DNA from: Pseudomonadota bacterium
GTDB lineage: Bacteria > Pseudomonadota > Gammaproteobacteria > Burkholderiales > Burkholderiaceae_C
Assembly: GCA_018241325.1 (NCBI GenBank)
Contig: JAFEEB010000016.1
Span: 1 to 35,252, forward strand
Direction of reading: 5' to 3'
Length of the DNA stretch: 35,252 nucleotides
Of the stretch, positions 1-8,980 are shown piece after piece. The stretch's first letter is position 1. Every line of letters starts with the position of its first letter. Below the pieces are notes generated by a model, which did no database searches, was not told where the DNA came from, and was given only the letters and a program-made list of their open reading frames with translations. A program made the translations under genes and the position numbers.

Positions 1-410
1 TCGACCAGCGAGCCGGGCAGGAAGGCGCGGATGCCGTTGACCAGCACCGTCAGGCCGCCCTTGACCTTGCCGCTGGTGGTGCCGGTGACGAATTCGCCGG
101 ATTCCAGCGCCTTTTCGAGCGCCAGCCACGAGGCCAGGCGCTTGGCGGTGTCACGGCTGAGGATGGTGTCGCCGTAGCCGTTTTCGATGGAGCCGATGGC
201 CACCGGCACGAAGGAGCCGGGCTCGACGTCGATCTGGCCCTGATCGTTCTTGAACTCCTCGATCGGGATGTAGGCTTCGGACTTCAGGCCGGCGTTGACG
301 ACCACGAAGTTGTGCTCGACGCGCACGACTTCGGCGGGAATGACCTCGCCCGGGCGCATCACGGTGCGCTGCAGGGACTCTTCGAACAGGGCGGCAAAAG
401 ATTCAGACAT
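1..410 (-). CDS. rpsA: 30S ribosomal protein S1, N-terminal part (partial)
   Basis: Only the first 136 codons are present; the gene runs off the left edge. The protein starts MSESFAALFEESL and continues through MRPGEVIPAEVV and VVNAGLKSEAYIPIEEF, the first S1 (OB-fold) repeat of bacterial S1, then into the second repeat at GKVKGGLTVLVNGIRAFLPGS. S1 helps mRNAs bind the 30S subunit and is known in enterobacteria to repress its own translation. The ATG at 410 is preceded by GGAAACC, a weak Shine-Dalgarno. It is the distal gene of the gyrA-pheA-tyrA-aroA-cmk block, separated from cmk by a 235-nt leader (411-645) with no ORF that I trust. The identification is secure. Confidence 0.97.
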   Translation of the reverse strand, partial: MSESFAALFEESLQRTVMRPGEVIPAEVVRVEHNFVVVNAGLKSEAYIPIEEFKNDQGQIDVEPGSFVPVAIGSIENGYGDTILSRDTAKRLASWLALEKALESGEFVTGTTSGKVKGGLTVLVNGIRAFLPGSLV

Positions 411-645
411 GGGGGTTTCCTGGTCCACGCACGCAGGTTTGCGACGGCACGATTGCAATCGCTTCAAAGACTGTGGGGTGGAGGGTGGTGACGGCGAAAG
501 GGCCGTGGTTGAAGGTTGAAAAACCACCAGGCTCGGTGCACGCCGAAGGTGCGAAAGGCAAGCCGGTGGAGCTTGTCGAAGGGTGGCCTCCTGATTTTTG
601 GGTGGAGCCGCCCTTCGCGGGTGGCGCCTGGCTGTCCCGGACGGG

Positions 646-2649
646 TCAGAAAGGCTGCCTGGCCTGCCACCAGATCAAGACCTGGCCGACCGATTGATCG
701 ATCGACAGGTTGGAGTTGTCCAGCAGCAGGGCATCTGGCGCATTCTTGAGGGGCGCGGCAGCGCGTGATTGATCGCGCGCGTCGCGCTCCTGCAAGTCGG
801 CGCAAAGACCATCGAGTGTAACCGAAATGCCCTTGGAAATCAATTGTTTGTACCGGCGCTCGGCGCGTTGCCGGACGTCGGCGGTGAGAAAGACCTTCAG
901 CGGCGCTGCCGGGAAGACCACGGTGCCCATGTCGCGCCCGTCGGCCACCAGGCCGGGCAGGCGGGCGGCATCGCGCTGCCGGGCCAGCAGGGCGCTGCGC
1001 ACGGCGGGCAGCGCGGACACGCGCGAGGCATCCATGCCGGCCTGCTCGGTGCGGATGGCGTCGCTCACGTCCTGGCCGTCCAGCCACACGCGGTCAGCGT
1101 CAAAGCGCACGGACAGGGTGCGGGCCAGGTCGGCCAGGGCCGCTTCTCGGGCGGGCGCGAGTTCGGTGCCCTGGCGGTGTGCGGCCAAGCCCAGCACGCG
1201 GTACAGCGCGCCCGAGTCCAGGTAGTGCCAGCCCAACTGCTGCGCCACCGCGGCGGCCAGCGTGCCCTTGCCCGACGCGGTGGGGCCGTCCACGCAGATC
1301 ACCGGCACGGGCGCGGCGGCCTGCCCGACGGCAAACAGGGTTTCGAAGTAATCCGGGAACGTCTTGGCGACGCACCGGGGGTCTTCGATGCGCACCGGCA
1401 GCCCGGCCGGGTTGAAGGCCGCGAGCGATGCGCACATGGCCATGCGGTGGTCGTCGTAGGTGTGGATGCGGGCGGCGCGCCAGTGGCCCGGCGCGATGGG
1501 CGTGATGCGCAGGAAGTCCGGCCCTTCCTCGACCGTCGCGCCCAGCTTGCGCAGCTCGCAGGCCATGGCGGCCAGGCGGTCGGTCTCCTTCACGCGCCAG
1601 CTGGCGATGTTGCGCAGCGTGCAGGGGCCGTCGGCAAACAGCGCCATCACGGCCAGGGTCATGGCGGCGTCGGGGATGGCGTTGCAGTCCAGGTCGATGG
1701 CCTTGAGCGGCCAGGCGCCGCGGCGCACGTGCAGGCAATTGGGGCCGCCGGCGATGTCGGCGCCCATCTGGCGGGCGGCATCGACGAAGCGGATGTCGCC
1801 CTGGATGGAGTCCAGTCCCACGCCCTCGATCTCCAAGCCATTTTGGCCGCCAGCGCTTTCGGACAAAGCGCCGGCAGCTATGAAATAACTAGCAGAAGAG
1901 GCGTCCGCCTCGACGTGGATGTCGCCGGGCGATTGCAAGCGGCTGCCGCGCGGGATGACGAAGCGCTGCCAACCCGCGCGCTGCACCACGACGCCAAAGC
2001 GTGCCAGCAGGGCCAGCGTGATCTCGATGTAAGGCTTGGAGATCAGCTCGCCGATCACCTCGATCGCGATGCCGTCCGCGCCGGCCTGGTCGGCGGCCAG
2101 GGGCAGCGCCATCAGCAGCGCGGTGAGGAATTGGCTGGACACGTCGCCGCGCACGGGGATGGGGCGCTCCAGCTGGAGCGCGGGCGTGCCGATGGCCAGC
2201 GGCGGATAGCCCGGCTGGCCGGTGTAGTCGATGCGGCAGCCCAGGGCGCGCAAGGCATCGACCAGATCGCCGATGGGGCGCTCGTGCATGCGCGGCACGC
2301 CGCTGAGGGTGTAGTCACCGCCCAGCACCGCCAGCGCGGCCGTCAACGGGCGCATGGCCGTGCCGGCGTTGCCCAGAAACAGATCGGCGCGGTGGCCGGG
2401 CGCTTGCCCGCCCAGGCCGTCGATGGTGGCGCGCGAGCCCTCCACGCGCACGCCGCAGCCCAGCTGGCGCAGCGCCTGCAGCATCACCTGGGTGTCGTCC
2501 GAGTCCAGCAGATCGTGCACCACGGTGCGGCCCTCGCACAGGGCGGCCAGCAGCAGCACGCGGTTGGAAATGCTCTTGGAGCCCGGCAGACGCACGCGTC
2601 CCTGCACGGCGCGCAGCGCGGGCACATCGAGAAAAGGCAGCGCGTACAC
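646..2649 (-). CDS. aroA-cmk: Bifunctional EPSP synthase (AroA) / cytidylate kinase (Cmk) fusion
   Basis: One frame of 667 residues. Residues 1 to about 440 are 5-enolpyruvylshikimate-3-phosphate synthase (shikimate-3-P + PEP to EPSP, sixth step of the shikimate pathway): [14 protein letters not shown] near the start, [36 protein letters not shown] and TYDDHRMAM are all intact. From about residue 446 it is CMP/dCMP kinase with the P-loop [11 protein letters not shown] and [14 protein letters not shown] chose GTG at 2649 because [11 protein letters not shown] is the family N-terminus; it lies 5 nt after the tyrA stop, and the open frame further upstream only overlaps tyrA. There is no clear Shine-Dalgarno, so translational coupling is likely. 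Residues ~255-270 match a dispersed repeat (see 1837-1894). The fusion itself is known in Comamonadaceae. Confidence 0.93.
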   Translation of the reverse strand: MYALPFLDVPALRAVQGRVRLPGSKSISNRVLLLAALCEGRTVVHDLLDSDDTQVMLQALRQLGCGVRVEGSRATIDGLGGQAPGHRADLFLGNAGTAMRPLTAALAVLGGDYTLSGVPRMHERPIGDLVDALRALGCRIDYTGQPGYPPLAIGTPALQLERPIPVRGDVSSQFLTALLMALPLAADQAGADGIAIEVIGELISKPYIEITLALLARFGVVVQRAGWQRFVIPRGSRLQSPGDIHVEADASSASYFIAAGALSESAGGQNGLEIEGVGLDSIQGDIRFVDAARQMGADIAGGPNCLHVRRGAWPLKAIDLDCNAIPDAAMTLAVMALFADGPCTLRNIASWRVKETDRLAAMACELRKLGATVEEGPDFLRITPIAPGHWRAARIHTYDDHRMAMCASLAAFNPAGLPVRIEDPRCVAKTFPDYFETLFAVGQAAAPVPVICVDGPTASGKGTLAAAVAQQLGWHYLDSGALYRVLGLAAHRQGTELAPAREAALADLARTLSVRFDADRVWLDGQDVSDAIRTEQAGMDASRVSALPAVRSALLARQRDAARLPGLVADGRDMGTVVFPAAPLKVFLTADVRQRAERRYKQLISKGISVTLDGLCADLQERDARDQSRAAAPLKNAPDALLLDNSNLSIDQSVGQVLIWWQARQPF
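1837..1894 (+). repeat. Dispersed short repeat, copy A, inside aroA
   Basis: Read on the plus strand this has the order TTTTGGCC, CCAGCGCTTT, GACAAAGCGC, GGCAGCTATGAAAT, TAGCA, matching copies at 23628, 17586, 33505 and (inverted) 12131. On the coding strand it supplies the codons for ASYFIAAGA and the following SESAGGQNG. It uses AGT, TAT and ATA codons, which are scarce in the rest of this high-GC gene. Confidence 0.65.
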
Positions 2650-2654
2650 GAGGC

Positions 2655-3527
2655 TTACTGTGCGCCGGGTGTCAATCGCCAAGTGGCCCGCGCGTGACTG
2701 GCCTGGGTGATCAGCTGCTCCAGCGCATCGGTCTGGCCGGCGGCAATCAATTGTTCGAACTGGGCCAGGGCGTGCTGGAAGTGGCGCATCTGTTCGGCCA
2801 GCTCCTCGCGGTTGGCGATCAACACGTCGCGCCACATGTGGGGGTCGCTGGCGGCAATGCGGCTGAAGTCGCGAAAGCCGGGGCCGGCCAGCGACAGGAA
2901 TTCGTTGCCGCGCGGCTGCCCGGCAATGCTGTTCATCAGCGCAAAGGCGATCAGGTGCGGCAGGTGGCTGATCGCGGCAAAGGCCGCGTCGTGCGACTCG
3001 GGCGACATGCGGGAGACGCGGCAACCCAGGGCTTGCCACATCGCTTCGGCCTGATCGATCTTCTTGGTCAGCGTGCGCTCGATGGGCGTGAGGATGACGG
3101 GCTTGCCCTTGTACAGCTCGGCGTCGGCGTTTTCCACGCCCGACACTTCGCGCCCCGTGATCGGGTGGCAAGGCACGAAATTGCCCACCGCCCCCTTGAG
3201 CGCGCGCCGCGCGGCATCCACCACGTCGCGTTTGGTCGAGCCCACGTCCACCACCAGCATCTCGGGCGTGAGCAGATGGCGGATGGACTTGAAGGTGGTT
3301 TCGGTGGCGGCCACGGGCACGGCCAACAGCACCAGGTCCGACCCAGACACCGCCTGCAGCGCCGAGGGCGCCTCCACGTCGATCACGCCCAGCTGGCGCG
3401 CGCGTTCGGTGGTGGAGGGCGACTTGCTGTAGCCCACCACGCGCCGCACCAGGCCGGCGCGTTTGGCGGCCAGCGCAAACGAGCCGCCCATCAGGCCGCA
3501 GCCGATCAAGCCGAGTTGTTCAAACAT
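2655..3527 (-). CDS. tyrA: Prephenate dehydrogenase
   Basis: A 290-residue protein that oxidatively decarboxylates prephenate to 4-hydroxyphenylpyruvate with NAD(P)+, the committed step to tyrosine. The N-terminus [16 protein letters not shown] (residues 5-20) is a Rossmann GxGxxG, followed by [20 protein letters not shown] and [10 protein letters not shown], whose His121 corresponds to the substrate-handling histidine of the family. The helical prephenate dehydrogenase dimerisation domain fills the second half ([19 protein letters not shown]). The ATG at 3527 overlaps the end of pheA by 8 bp and the stop is 5 nt before aroA-cmk, so the three aromatic genes are one translationally linked unit. 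No fused chorismate mutase or ACT domain is visible. Confidence 0.95.
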   Translation of the reverse strand: MFEQLGLIGCGLMGGSFALAAKRAGLVRRVVGYSKSPSTTERARQLGVIDVEAPSALQAVSGSDLVLLAVPVAATETTFKSIRHLLTPEMLVVDVGSTKRDVVDAARRALKGAVGNFVPCHPITGREVSGVENADAELYKGKPVILTPIERTLTKKIDQAEAMWQALGCRVSRMSPESHDAAFAAISHLPHLIAFALMNSIAGQPRGNEFLSLAGPGFRDFSRIAASDPHMWRDVLIANREELAEQMRHFQHALAQFEQLIAAGQTDALEQLITQASHARATWRLTPGAQ

Positions 3528-4626
3528 CGTTTCCCAGGGGGTAGGCGCCCAGCACCTTGTAGAACGCGCACAGGCCGCGCAACTCGTCCAGCGCTGCGAG
3601 GATGTGCGGCTCGCTCGGATGGCCGGCTATGTCGATATAAAAATAGTATTCCCACTGCCCCGACTTGGCCGGGCGCGACTCGAAGCGCGTCATGCTCACG
3701 CCGTGCTTTTTCAGCGGGGTCAGCATGTCGTGCACCGATCCTGGCGTGTTGGGCACCGACACCACGATGCTGGTGCAGTCGCGCCCCGTGGGCACGGGCA
3801 TGCTCAAGGTCTGCGGCAGGCAGATGACGGCAAAGCGCGTGCGGTTGTAGGCCTCGTCCTGAATGGCGTGGGCCACGATGTGCAGGCCGAACTGCGCGGC
3901 CGCCCGCTCGCTGGCCAGGCTGGCCCAGGCGGGGTTTTCGGCCGCCAGGCGCGCGCCCTCGGCGTTGCTGGACACCGCGCGGCGCTCGGCTTGCGGCAGG
4001 TGCTGGTTGAGCCAGCCCTGGCACTGCATCAGCGCCTGCGGGTGGGCCATGACCACCTCGATGCCCTCCAGCCCCGCGTTGCGCCGCAGCAGGTTGTGGC
4101 GCACCAGCAGGCTCACTTCGCCGACGATGTGCACCGGCGAATGCAGGAACAGATCGAACGAGCGCGCCACCACGCCTTCGGTCGAATTCTCGACCGCCAC
4201 CACGCCGAACTGCGCCGTGCCGGCGGCCGTGGCGTGGAACACCTCGTCGAAGCTCTGGCAATAGATCAGGTTGGCGGCGCTGCCGAAAAACTCGACCGCG
4301 GCCTGCTCGGTGAACGTGCCCTCGGGGCCCAGCACGGCCACGCGCTGCGGCACCTCCAGCGCCAGGCAGGCCGACATGATTTCGCGCCAGATGGCGGCGA
4401 TGTGCTGGTTCAGCAGGGGGCCGGGGTTGGCCCGCTGCACCTTGGCGATGACCTGGGCCACGCGGTCGGGGCGGAAAAAGGGCGTCCCTTCGTGGCGCTT
4501 GAGCTCACCCACCTCCTCGGCCACTTGCGCGCGCTCGTTGAGCAGGGCGAGCAGCTGCGCGTCCAGGCCGTCGATGCGGGTGCGCAGTCGGGCCAGGGCT
4601 TCGGTCTGGATGGGGGTGTTGCTCAT
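3520..4626 (-). CDS. pheA: Chorismate mutase / prephenate dehydratase (P-protein)
   Basis: A 368-residue bifunctional enzyme. Residues 1 to about 95 are an AroQ-type chorismate mutase (LRTRIDGLDAQLLALLNERAQVAEEVGELK). A prephenate dehydratase domain follows, from RVAVLGPEGTFTEQAA through VVAVENSTEGVV, and then a C-terminal ACT domain (SIVVSVPNTPGSVHDML, TRFESRP), the known phenylalanine feedback site. It converts chorismate via prephenate to phenylpyruvate. The length is normal for the family. The ATG at 4626 has no Shine-Dalgarno and stands only 8 nt after the T-run of a strong hairpin (4635-4665), so expression needs read-through or a promoter inside the upstream gene. serC, which I expect just upstream in related genomes, is missing. 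Confidence 0.96.
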   Translation of the reverse strand: MSNTPIQTEALARLRTRIDGLDAQLLALLNERAQVAEEVGELKRHEGTPFFRPDRVAQVIAKVQRANPGPLLNQHIAAIWREIMSACLALEVPQRVAVLGPEGTFTEQAAVEFFGSAANLIYCQSFDEVFHATAAGTAQFGVVAVENSTEGVVARSFDLFLHSPVHIVGEVSLLVRHNLLRRNAGLEGIEVVMAHPQALMQCQGWLNQHLPQAERRAVSSNAEGARLAAENPAWASLASERAAAQFGLHIVAHAIQDEAYNRTRFAVICLPQTLSMPVPTGRDCTSIVVSVPNTPGSVHDMLTPLKKHGVSMTRFESRPAKSGQWEYYFYIDIAGHPSEPHILAALDELRGLCAFYKVLGAYPLGNDV

Positions 4627-4634
4627 GGATGGTC

Positions 4635-4665
4635 AAAAAAGGGCGCCGGCCATCGGGCCGGCGCC
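4635..4665 (-). terminator. Strong hairpin terminator or attenuator before pheA
   Basis: On the minus strand a perfect 10-bp GC stem (GGCGCCGGCC / GGCCGGCGCC, 4-nt loop) is followed by six Ts. It closes the gyrA-DUF2059 transcript. Because pheA begins 8 nt further on, it may also act as an attenuator for the aromatic operon; that second role is inference. Confidence 0.85.
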
Positions 4666-4681
4666 GCGCTGGGGCATGAGC

Positions 4682-5302
4682 TTACTTCTTGCTGGCCGAG
4701 GCCGGCGCTGCCGGCGCGCCCTGCGACTTGCTGTTGGCAGCGCCGCCCGGTGCGGCGGCCGGCACGCCGACGATCTTGCTGGCGGTGGCGTCGAAGGATT
4801 TGACGTTGGCTTCCACCGTGGGGCGCGTGGCGTCGATGACCTTCTGTGCCCAGGCATTGCCCGCATCGGCGCTGAGCGACTGGAATTTGACCGCGGCCGG
4901 CGACTCCATGTAGGCGATGATGGTCTTCATCTCATCTTCGCTCAGCTTGTCCATGAACAGAGGCACCAGCGCGGATTCGGCGGCCTTGCTGACCTGCGCG
5001 TCGATGGCCTTGTGCGTGTTGTCGGCGAATTTCTTGAGTTCGACGTCCAGCTTGTCGCGCACGTCCTTCTGGCGTGCCGGCGGCACGGACTCGTCCAGGC
5101 GCTGCGACCAGGTGGACAGGGGCAACTGCACGGCTTCGGCCGTCAGCTGGTTGGCCATGGTGGCGCCGTCGGACTTGGCCTGCATCTGCGCCAGCTTGGT
5201 GGCCAGGACTTTCTTGGAGTCCTGGGCCATGGCGCCCGTCGAGGCGGCGCAGGCCGCGACGAACAGGAGGGCCAGGGGCAATTTGGAAAAAGCAGCTTTC
5301 AA
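4682..5302 (-). CDS. DUF2059 family secreted protein
   Basis: A 206-residue protein with a typical signal peptide (KLPLALLFVAACAASTGAMAQ), so it is probably periplasmic. The segment LSEDEMKTIIAYMESPAAVKFQSL is the hallmark of the DUF2059 family, whose biochemical function I do not know. The C-terminus is a Pro/Ala/Ser/Lys tail. The start is TTG at 5302: no ATG fits, and a GGAG Shine-Dalgarno stands 9 nt upstream. That GGAG is part of the last sense codons of gyrA (ACG GAG TGA), and only 6 nt separate the gyrA stop from the start, so the two genes are almost certainly cotranscribed and coupled. Confidence 0.85.
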   Translation of the reverse strand: MKAAFSKLPLALLFVAACAASTGAMAQDSKKVLATKLAQMQAKSDGATMANQLTAEAVQLPLSTWSQRLDESVPPARQKDVRDKLDVELKKFADNTHKAIDAQVSKAAESALVPLFMDKLSEDEMKTIIAYMESPAAVKFQSLSADAGNAWAQKVIDATRPTVEANVKSFDATASKIVGVPAAAPGGAANSKSQGAPAAPASASKK

Positions 5303-5308
5303 AATGGA

Positions 5309-7966
5309 TCACTCCGTTGGTTCATTGGGTTGGGGGTCGTCACCCGCATCCTGGGCGTCATTTTCCACGATGCGTTGCAGGCCCGACAGTTGCGTGCCGT
5401 CGTCCAGCGCGATCAAGGTCACGCCTTGCGTGGCACGTCCCATCTCGCGGATTTCGGCGACGCGGGTGCGCACCAGCACGCCCTTGTCGGTGATGAGCAT
5501 GATCTCGTCGTCGGCGCCGACCAGCGTGGCGGCCACGACCTTGCCGTTGCGCTCGCTTTGCTGGATCGCGATCATGCCCTTGGTACCGCGGCCGTGCCGC
5601 GTGTATTCGGTAATGTTGGTGCGTTTTCCGTAACCGTTTTCCGTCGCGGTCAGCACGCTGGTGCGCGCGTCGGTGCCGGCGTGCTCGGCGCTGGATTCGC
5701 CGTCGGCCACCAGCATGGCGATCACGCTCTGGCCGTCCTCCAGCGACATGCCGCGCACGCCGCGCGCGCCGCGGCCCATGGGGCGCACGTCGTTTTCGTC
5801 GAAGCGCACAGCCTTGCCGCCGTCCGAGAACAGCATCACGTCGTGCGCGCCATCGGTCAGCGCCGCGCCGATCAGGAAGTCGCCCTCGTCCAGATCGACC
5901 GCGATGATGCCGGCTTTGCGCGGGTTGCTGAATTCGGACAGCGCCGTCTTCTTGACCGTGCCCATCGACGTGCTCATGAATACGTAGCGGTCCTCGGGAA
6001 AGCTGTGCATCTCGCCGGTCAGGGGCAGCACCACGTTGACCTTCTCGCCCTCTTGCAACGGGAACATGTTGACGATGGGCCGCCCGCGCGAGCCGCGCGA
6101 GCCCGAGGGCACCTCCCAGACCTTGAGCCAATACACCCGCCCGCGGTTGGAAAAGCACAGGATGTAGTCGTGCGTGTTGGCGATGAAGAGCTGATCGATC
6201 CAGTCGTCTTCCTTGGTCGCCGTGGCCTGCTTGCCGCGTCCGCCGCGCTTTTGCGCGCGGTATTCGGACAGCGGCTGCGCCTTGATGTAGCCGGTGTGGC
6301 TGAGCGTGACCACCATGTCGGTGGGCGTGATCAGGTCTTCGGTGGCCAGGTCCTGCGCGTTGTGCTCCACCTGCGAACGGCGCGCGCCCGCCTTGGTCTG
6401 GCCAAATTCGTTCTTGAGCGCCGTCAGCTCTTCGCCAATGATGGTGGACACGCGCTCGGGCTTGGCCAGGATGTCCAGCAGGTCGTCGATCAGCGCCATC
6501 ACCTCCTTGTATTCGGCAATGATCTTGTCCTGCTCCAGCCCCGTCAGGCGTTGCAGACGCATCTGCAAAATCTCCTGGGCCTGCGTTTCGGACAGGCGAT
6601 ACAGGCCATCGCCCTGCATGCCGAAGCTGCGCTCCAGCCCGTCGGGGCGGTAGTCGTCGGCGTTGATGGTGCCCCCGTCGGCACGCGAGCGGGTCAGCAT
6701 CTCGCGCACCAGCTGGCTGTCCCAGCTGCGCGCCATCAGCTCGGCCTTGGCCACCGGCGGCGTGGGCGATTCGCGGATGATGCGGATGAATTCGTCGATG
6801 TTGGCCAGGGCGACGGCCAAGCCTTCCAGCACGTGGCCGCGCTCGCGCGCCTTGCGCAGGTCGTGCACCGTGCGCCGCGTGATCACCTCGCGCCGGTGCT
6901 GCAAGAAGACCTGCAGCAGGTCCTTCAGATTGCACAGCCGGGGCTGGCCATCCACCAGCGCCACCATGTTGACGCCGAAGGTGTCCTGCAACTGCGTCTG
7001 CTTGTACAGGTTGTTGAGCACCACCTCGGGCACTTCGCCGCGCTTGAGCTCGATCACCAGGCGCATGCCGGACTTGTCGGATTCGTCCTGGATGTGGCTG
7101 ATGCCCTCCAGCTTTTTCTCGTGCACCAGCTCGGCCATGCGCTCTTGCAGCGTCTTCTTGTTGACCTGGTAGGGCAGTTCGTCAACGATGATGGCCTGGC
7201 GCTGGCCGCGGTCGATGTCCTCGAAGTGCACCTTGGCGCGCATCACCACGCGCCCGCGCCCGGTGCGGTAGCCGTCCTTGACGCCCTGGATGCCGTAGAT
7301 GATGCCGGCCGTGGGGAAGTCCGGCGCCGGGATGATCTCCATCAACTCGTCGATGCTGGCTTCGGGTGCGCGCAACAGGTGCAGGCAGGCGTCCACCACC
7401 TCGTTCAGGTTGTGCGGCGGAATGTTGGTGGCCATGCCCACCGCGATGCCGGCGCTGCCGTTGACCAGCAGGTTGGGCAGCCGCGTGGGCAATACCAGGG
7501 GTTCTTGCTCGCTGCCGTCGTAGTTGGGGCCGAAATCGACCGTGTCCTTGTCGATGTCGGCCAGCATCTCGTGGGCGATCTTGGCCAGGCGGATTTCGGT
7601 GTAGCGCATGGCCGCGGCGTTGTCGCCGTCCACCGAGCCGAAGTTGCCCTGGCCGTCGACCAGCATGTGGCGCAGCGAGAAGTCCTGCGCCATGCGCACG
7701 ATGGTGTCGTACACCGCGCTGTCGCCGTGCGGGTGGTACTTGCCGATCACGTCGCCCACGATGCGTGCCGACTTCTTGTACGGCCGGTTCCAGTCGTTGT
7801 TGAGCTCGTGCATGGCATACAGCACGCGCCGGTGCACGGGCTTGAGGCCATCGCGGGCGTCCGGCAGGGCGCGGCCCACGATCACGCTCATCGCGTAGTC
7901 CAGATAGCTTCGCCGCATCTCCTCTTCGAGCGTGACCGGGAGGGTTTCCTTGGCGAATGAAGTCAT
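5309..7966 (-). CDS. gyrA: DNA gyrase subunit A
   Basis: An 885-residue type IIA topoisomerase A subunit, which forms A2B2 gyrase and introduces negative supercoils. Tyr122 in AAAMRYTE is the strand-cutting residue. The quinolone-determining region [14 protein letters not shown] carries Ser83 and Asp87 with the same numbering as E. coli, the susceptible type. The C-terminal beta-pinwheel holds the GyrA box QKRGGRG at 572-578 and blades with repeating Y/V[16 protein letters not shown] motifs, followed by an acidic tail. The ATG at 7966 fits the family N-terminus ([44 protein letters not shown]); no Shine-Dalgarno is seen. It is divergent from ompA. Confidence 0.98.
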   Translation of the reverse strand: MTSFAKETLPVTLEEEMRRSYLDYAMSVIVGRALPDARDGLKPVHRRVLYAMHELNNDWNRPYKKSARIVGDVIGKYHPHGDSAVYDTIVRMAQDFSLRHMLVDGQGNFGSVDGDNAAAMRYTEIRLAKIAHEMLADIDKDTVDFGPNYDGSEQEPLVLPTRLPNLLVNGSAGIAVGMATNIPPHNLNEVVDACLHLLRAPEASIDELMEIIPAPDFPTAGIIYGIQGVKDGYRTGRGRVVMRAKVHFEDIDRGQRQAIIVDELPYQVNKKTLQERMAELVHEKKLEGISHIQDESDKSGMRLVIELKRGEVPEVVLNNLYKQTQLQDTFGVNMVALVDGQPRLCNLKDLLQVFLQHRREVITRRTVHDLRKARERGHVLEGLAVALANIDEFIRIIRESPTPPVAKAELMARSWDSQLVREMLTRSRADGGTINADDYRPDGLERSFGMQGDGLYRLSETQAQEILQMRLQRLTGLEQDKIIAEYKEVMALIDDLLDILAKPERVSTIIGEELTALKNEFGQTKAGARRSQVEHNAQDLATEDLITPTDMVVTLSHTGYIKAQPLSEYRAQKRGGRGKQATATKEDDWIDQLFIANTHDYILCFSNRGRVYWLKVWEVPSGSRGSRGRPIVNMFPLQEGEKVNVVLPLTGEMHSFPEDRYVFMSTSMGTVKKTALSEFSNPRKAGIIAVDLDEGDFLIGAALTDGAHDVMLFSDGGKAVRFDENDVRPMGRGARGVRGMSLEDGQSVIAMLVADGESSAEHAGTDARTSVLTATENGYGKRTNITEYTRHGRGTKGMIAIQQSERNGKVVAATLVGADDEIMLITDKGVLVRTRVAEIREMGRATQGVTLIALDDGTQLSGLQRIVENDAQDAGDDPQPNEPTE

Positions 7967-8002
7967 ATATATGCAATGCGCGCTGCGTGGCGAAAGTCGG
8001 TG

Positions 8003-8031
8003 ATTTTAGGGGCTTTGGGTTGTCGCAACAA
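8003..8031 (-). promoter_or_regulatory. Candidate sigma-70 promoter of gyrA
   Basis: On the minus strand TTGTTG (8031-8026) is followed after 17 nt by TAAAAT (8008-8003). The predicted start near 7996 would give a leader of about 30 nt before gyrA. This is read from the sequence only. Confidence 0.5.
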
Positions 8032-8197
8032 AGCAACATATCGAGCGATTTCGGGCCTTGTCGGGCTCTCAAGGGGCTGGAACGCTTCGGATTGCGCGGG
8101 GACGTGTGGCACAATCAATTTCAGCGTTTTTGGTGGTGGTCACTCAAAGCGTCCGTTTTCGCAGCCTGGCTGCAGCTTTTTCCCCATGAGGAGAATC

Positions 8198-8854
8198 ATG
8201 AACAAACTGAACAAAGTCGCGGTCTTGTTTGCCACTGCCGCCCTTGCGACGGCCGCTGGCGCGCAAATTAAGGCTGCCGATGGCGGCAACGTCGTTGACA
8301 ACTGGCAGAACGGCTCCAGCGAGCTGGTCTGGAAGAACGGCACCAACGAGCTGTGCTGGCGCGATGCCAACTGGACGCCTGCCACCGCCGCTGTCGGTTG
8401 CGACGGCGCGCTCGAAGCGCCCAAGGCGGCTCCGGCCCCGGCTGCTGCCCCGCCGGCCGCTGCCCCGGCCCCGGCGCCTGCTCCGGCCCCCGTGGCTGCC
8501 CAGAAGGTCACCTACGCTGCCGACGCCTTCTTCGACTTCGACAAGTCGGTGCTGAAGCCCGAAGGCCGCGCCAAGCTGGACGACCTGGTCGGCAAGATCA
8601 AGGGCATCAACCTCGAGGTGATCATTGCCGTGGGCCATACCGATTCCGTCGGTTCCGCCGCCTACAACCAGAAGCTGTCGGTGCGTCGTGCCGAGTCCGT
8701 CAAGGCCTATCTGGTCTCCAAGGGCATCGAGCGCAACCGCATCTACACCGAAGGCAAGGGCAAGACCCAGCCGATCGCCAGCAACAAGACGGCTGAAGGC
8801 CGCGCCAAGAACCGCCGCGTCGAGATCGAAGTGGTCGGTACGCGCGCCAACTGA
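8198..8854 (+). CDS. OmpA-family outer membrane protein with C-terminal peptidoglycan-binding domain
   Basis: A 218-residue protein with a signal peptide (MNKLNKVAVLFATAALATAAGAQ). A short N-terminal region follows with a repeated SELVWKNG / NELCWRD pattern and two cysteines, then a long Pro/Ala linker (residues ~80-105). From about residue 110 it has an OmpA C-terminal domain: FDFDKSVLKPEGRAKLDDL, VGHTDSVGSAAYNQKLSVRRAESV and GRAKNRRVEI, which bind diaminopimelate in peptidoglycan. There is no eight-stranded barrel, so this is the short beta-proteobacterial type rather than classical OmpA. The ATG at 8198 has a good GAGGAGA ribosome site. It is divergent from gyrA and ends in its own terminator. 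Confidence 0.9.
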   Translation: MNKLNKVAVLFATAALATAAGAQIKAADGGNVVDNWQNGSSELVWKNGTNELCWRDANWTPATAAVGCDGALEAPKAAPAPAAAPPAAAPAPAPAPAPVAAQKVTYAADAFFDFDKSVLKPEGRAKLDDLVGKIKGINLEVIIAVGHTDSVGSAAYNQKLSVRRAESVKAYLVSKGIERNRIYTEGKGKTQPIASNKTAEGRAKNRRVEIEVVGTRAN

Positions 8855-8917
8855 TCGTATTTCGATCCGATCAGGTCCGATTTTTCGGCGCCTGATCATT
8901 CAAAGGCCTTGGGGGCG

Positions 8918-8943
8918 AAAGCCCTCGGGGCTTTTTTGTTTTT
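8918..8943 (+). terminator. Rho-independent terminator after ompA-like gene
   Basis: AAAGCCC, a 3-nt loop and GGGCTTT, followed by a T-rich run. It lies 64 nt after the stop of the OmpA-family gene and 38 nt before ubiG, so ubiG should have its own promoter. Confidence 0.8.
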
Positions 8944-8968
8944 GGGGCTTTGTGCGCCGTTGGCGTGG

Positions 8969-8974
8969 GACAAT
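8969..8974 (+). promoter_or_regulatory. Candidate -10 element (GACAAT) of ubiG
   Basis: GACAAT lies just after the terminator and 6 nt before the ubiG ATG. The usual distance from a -10 to the first transcribed base would place transcription start at or next to the A of the start codon. No good -35 was found. Similar ACAAT words precede other genes of the window (26824, 31220, 8110). Confidence 0.4.
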
Positions 8975-8980
8975 CGCCGC

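Noticed and set aside
4271-7960. Very long open frame on the plus strand opposite pheA, the DUF2059 gene and gyrA
   Set aside because: It is antisense to three well-identified genes; in such GC-rich DNA the complementary frame rarely meets a stop. The predicted protein is His/Gly/Val-rich without any domain.
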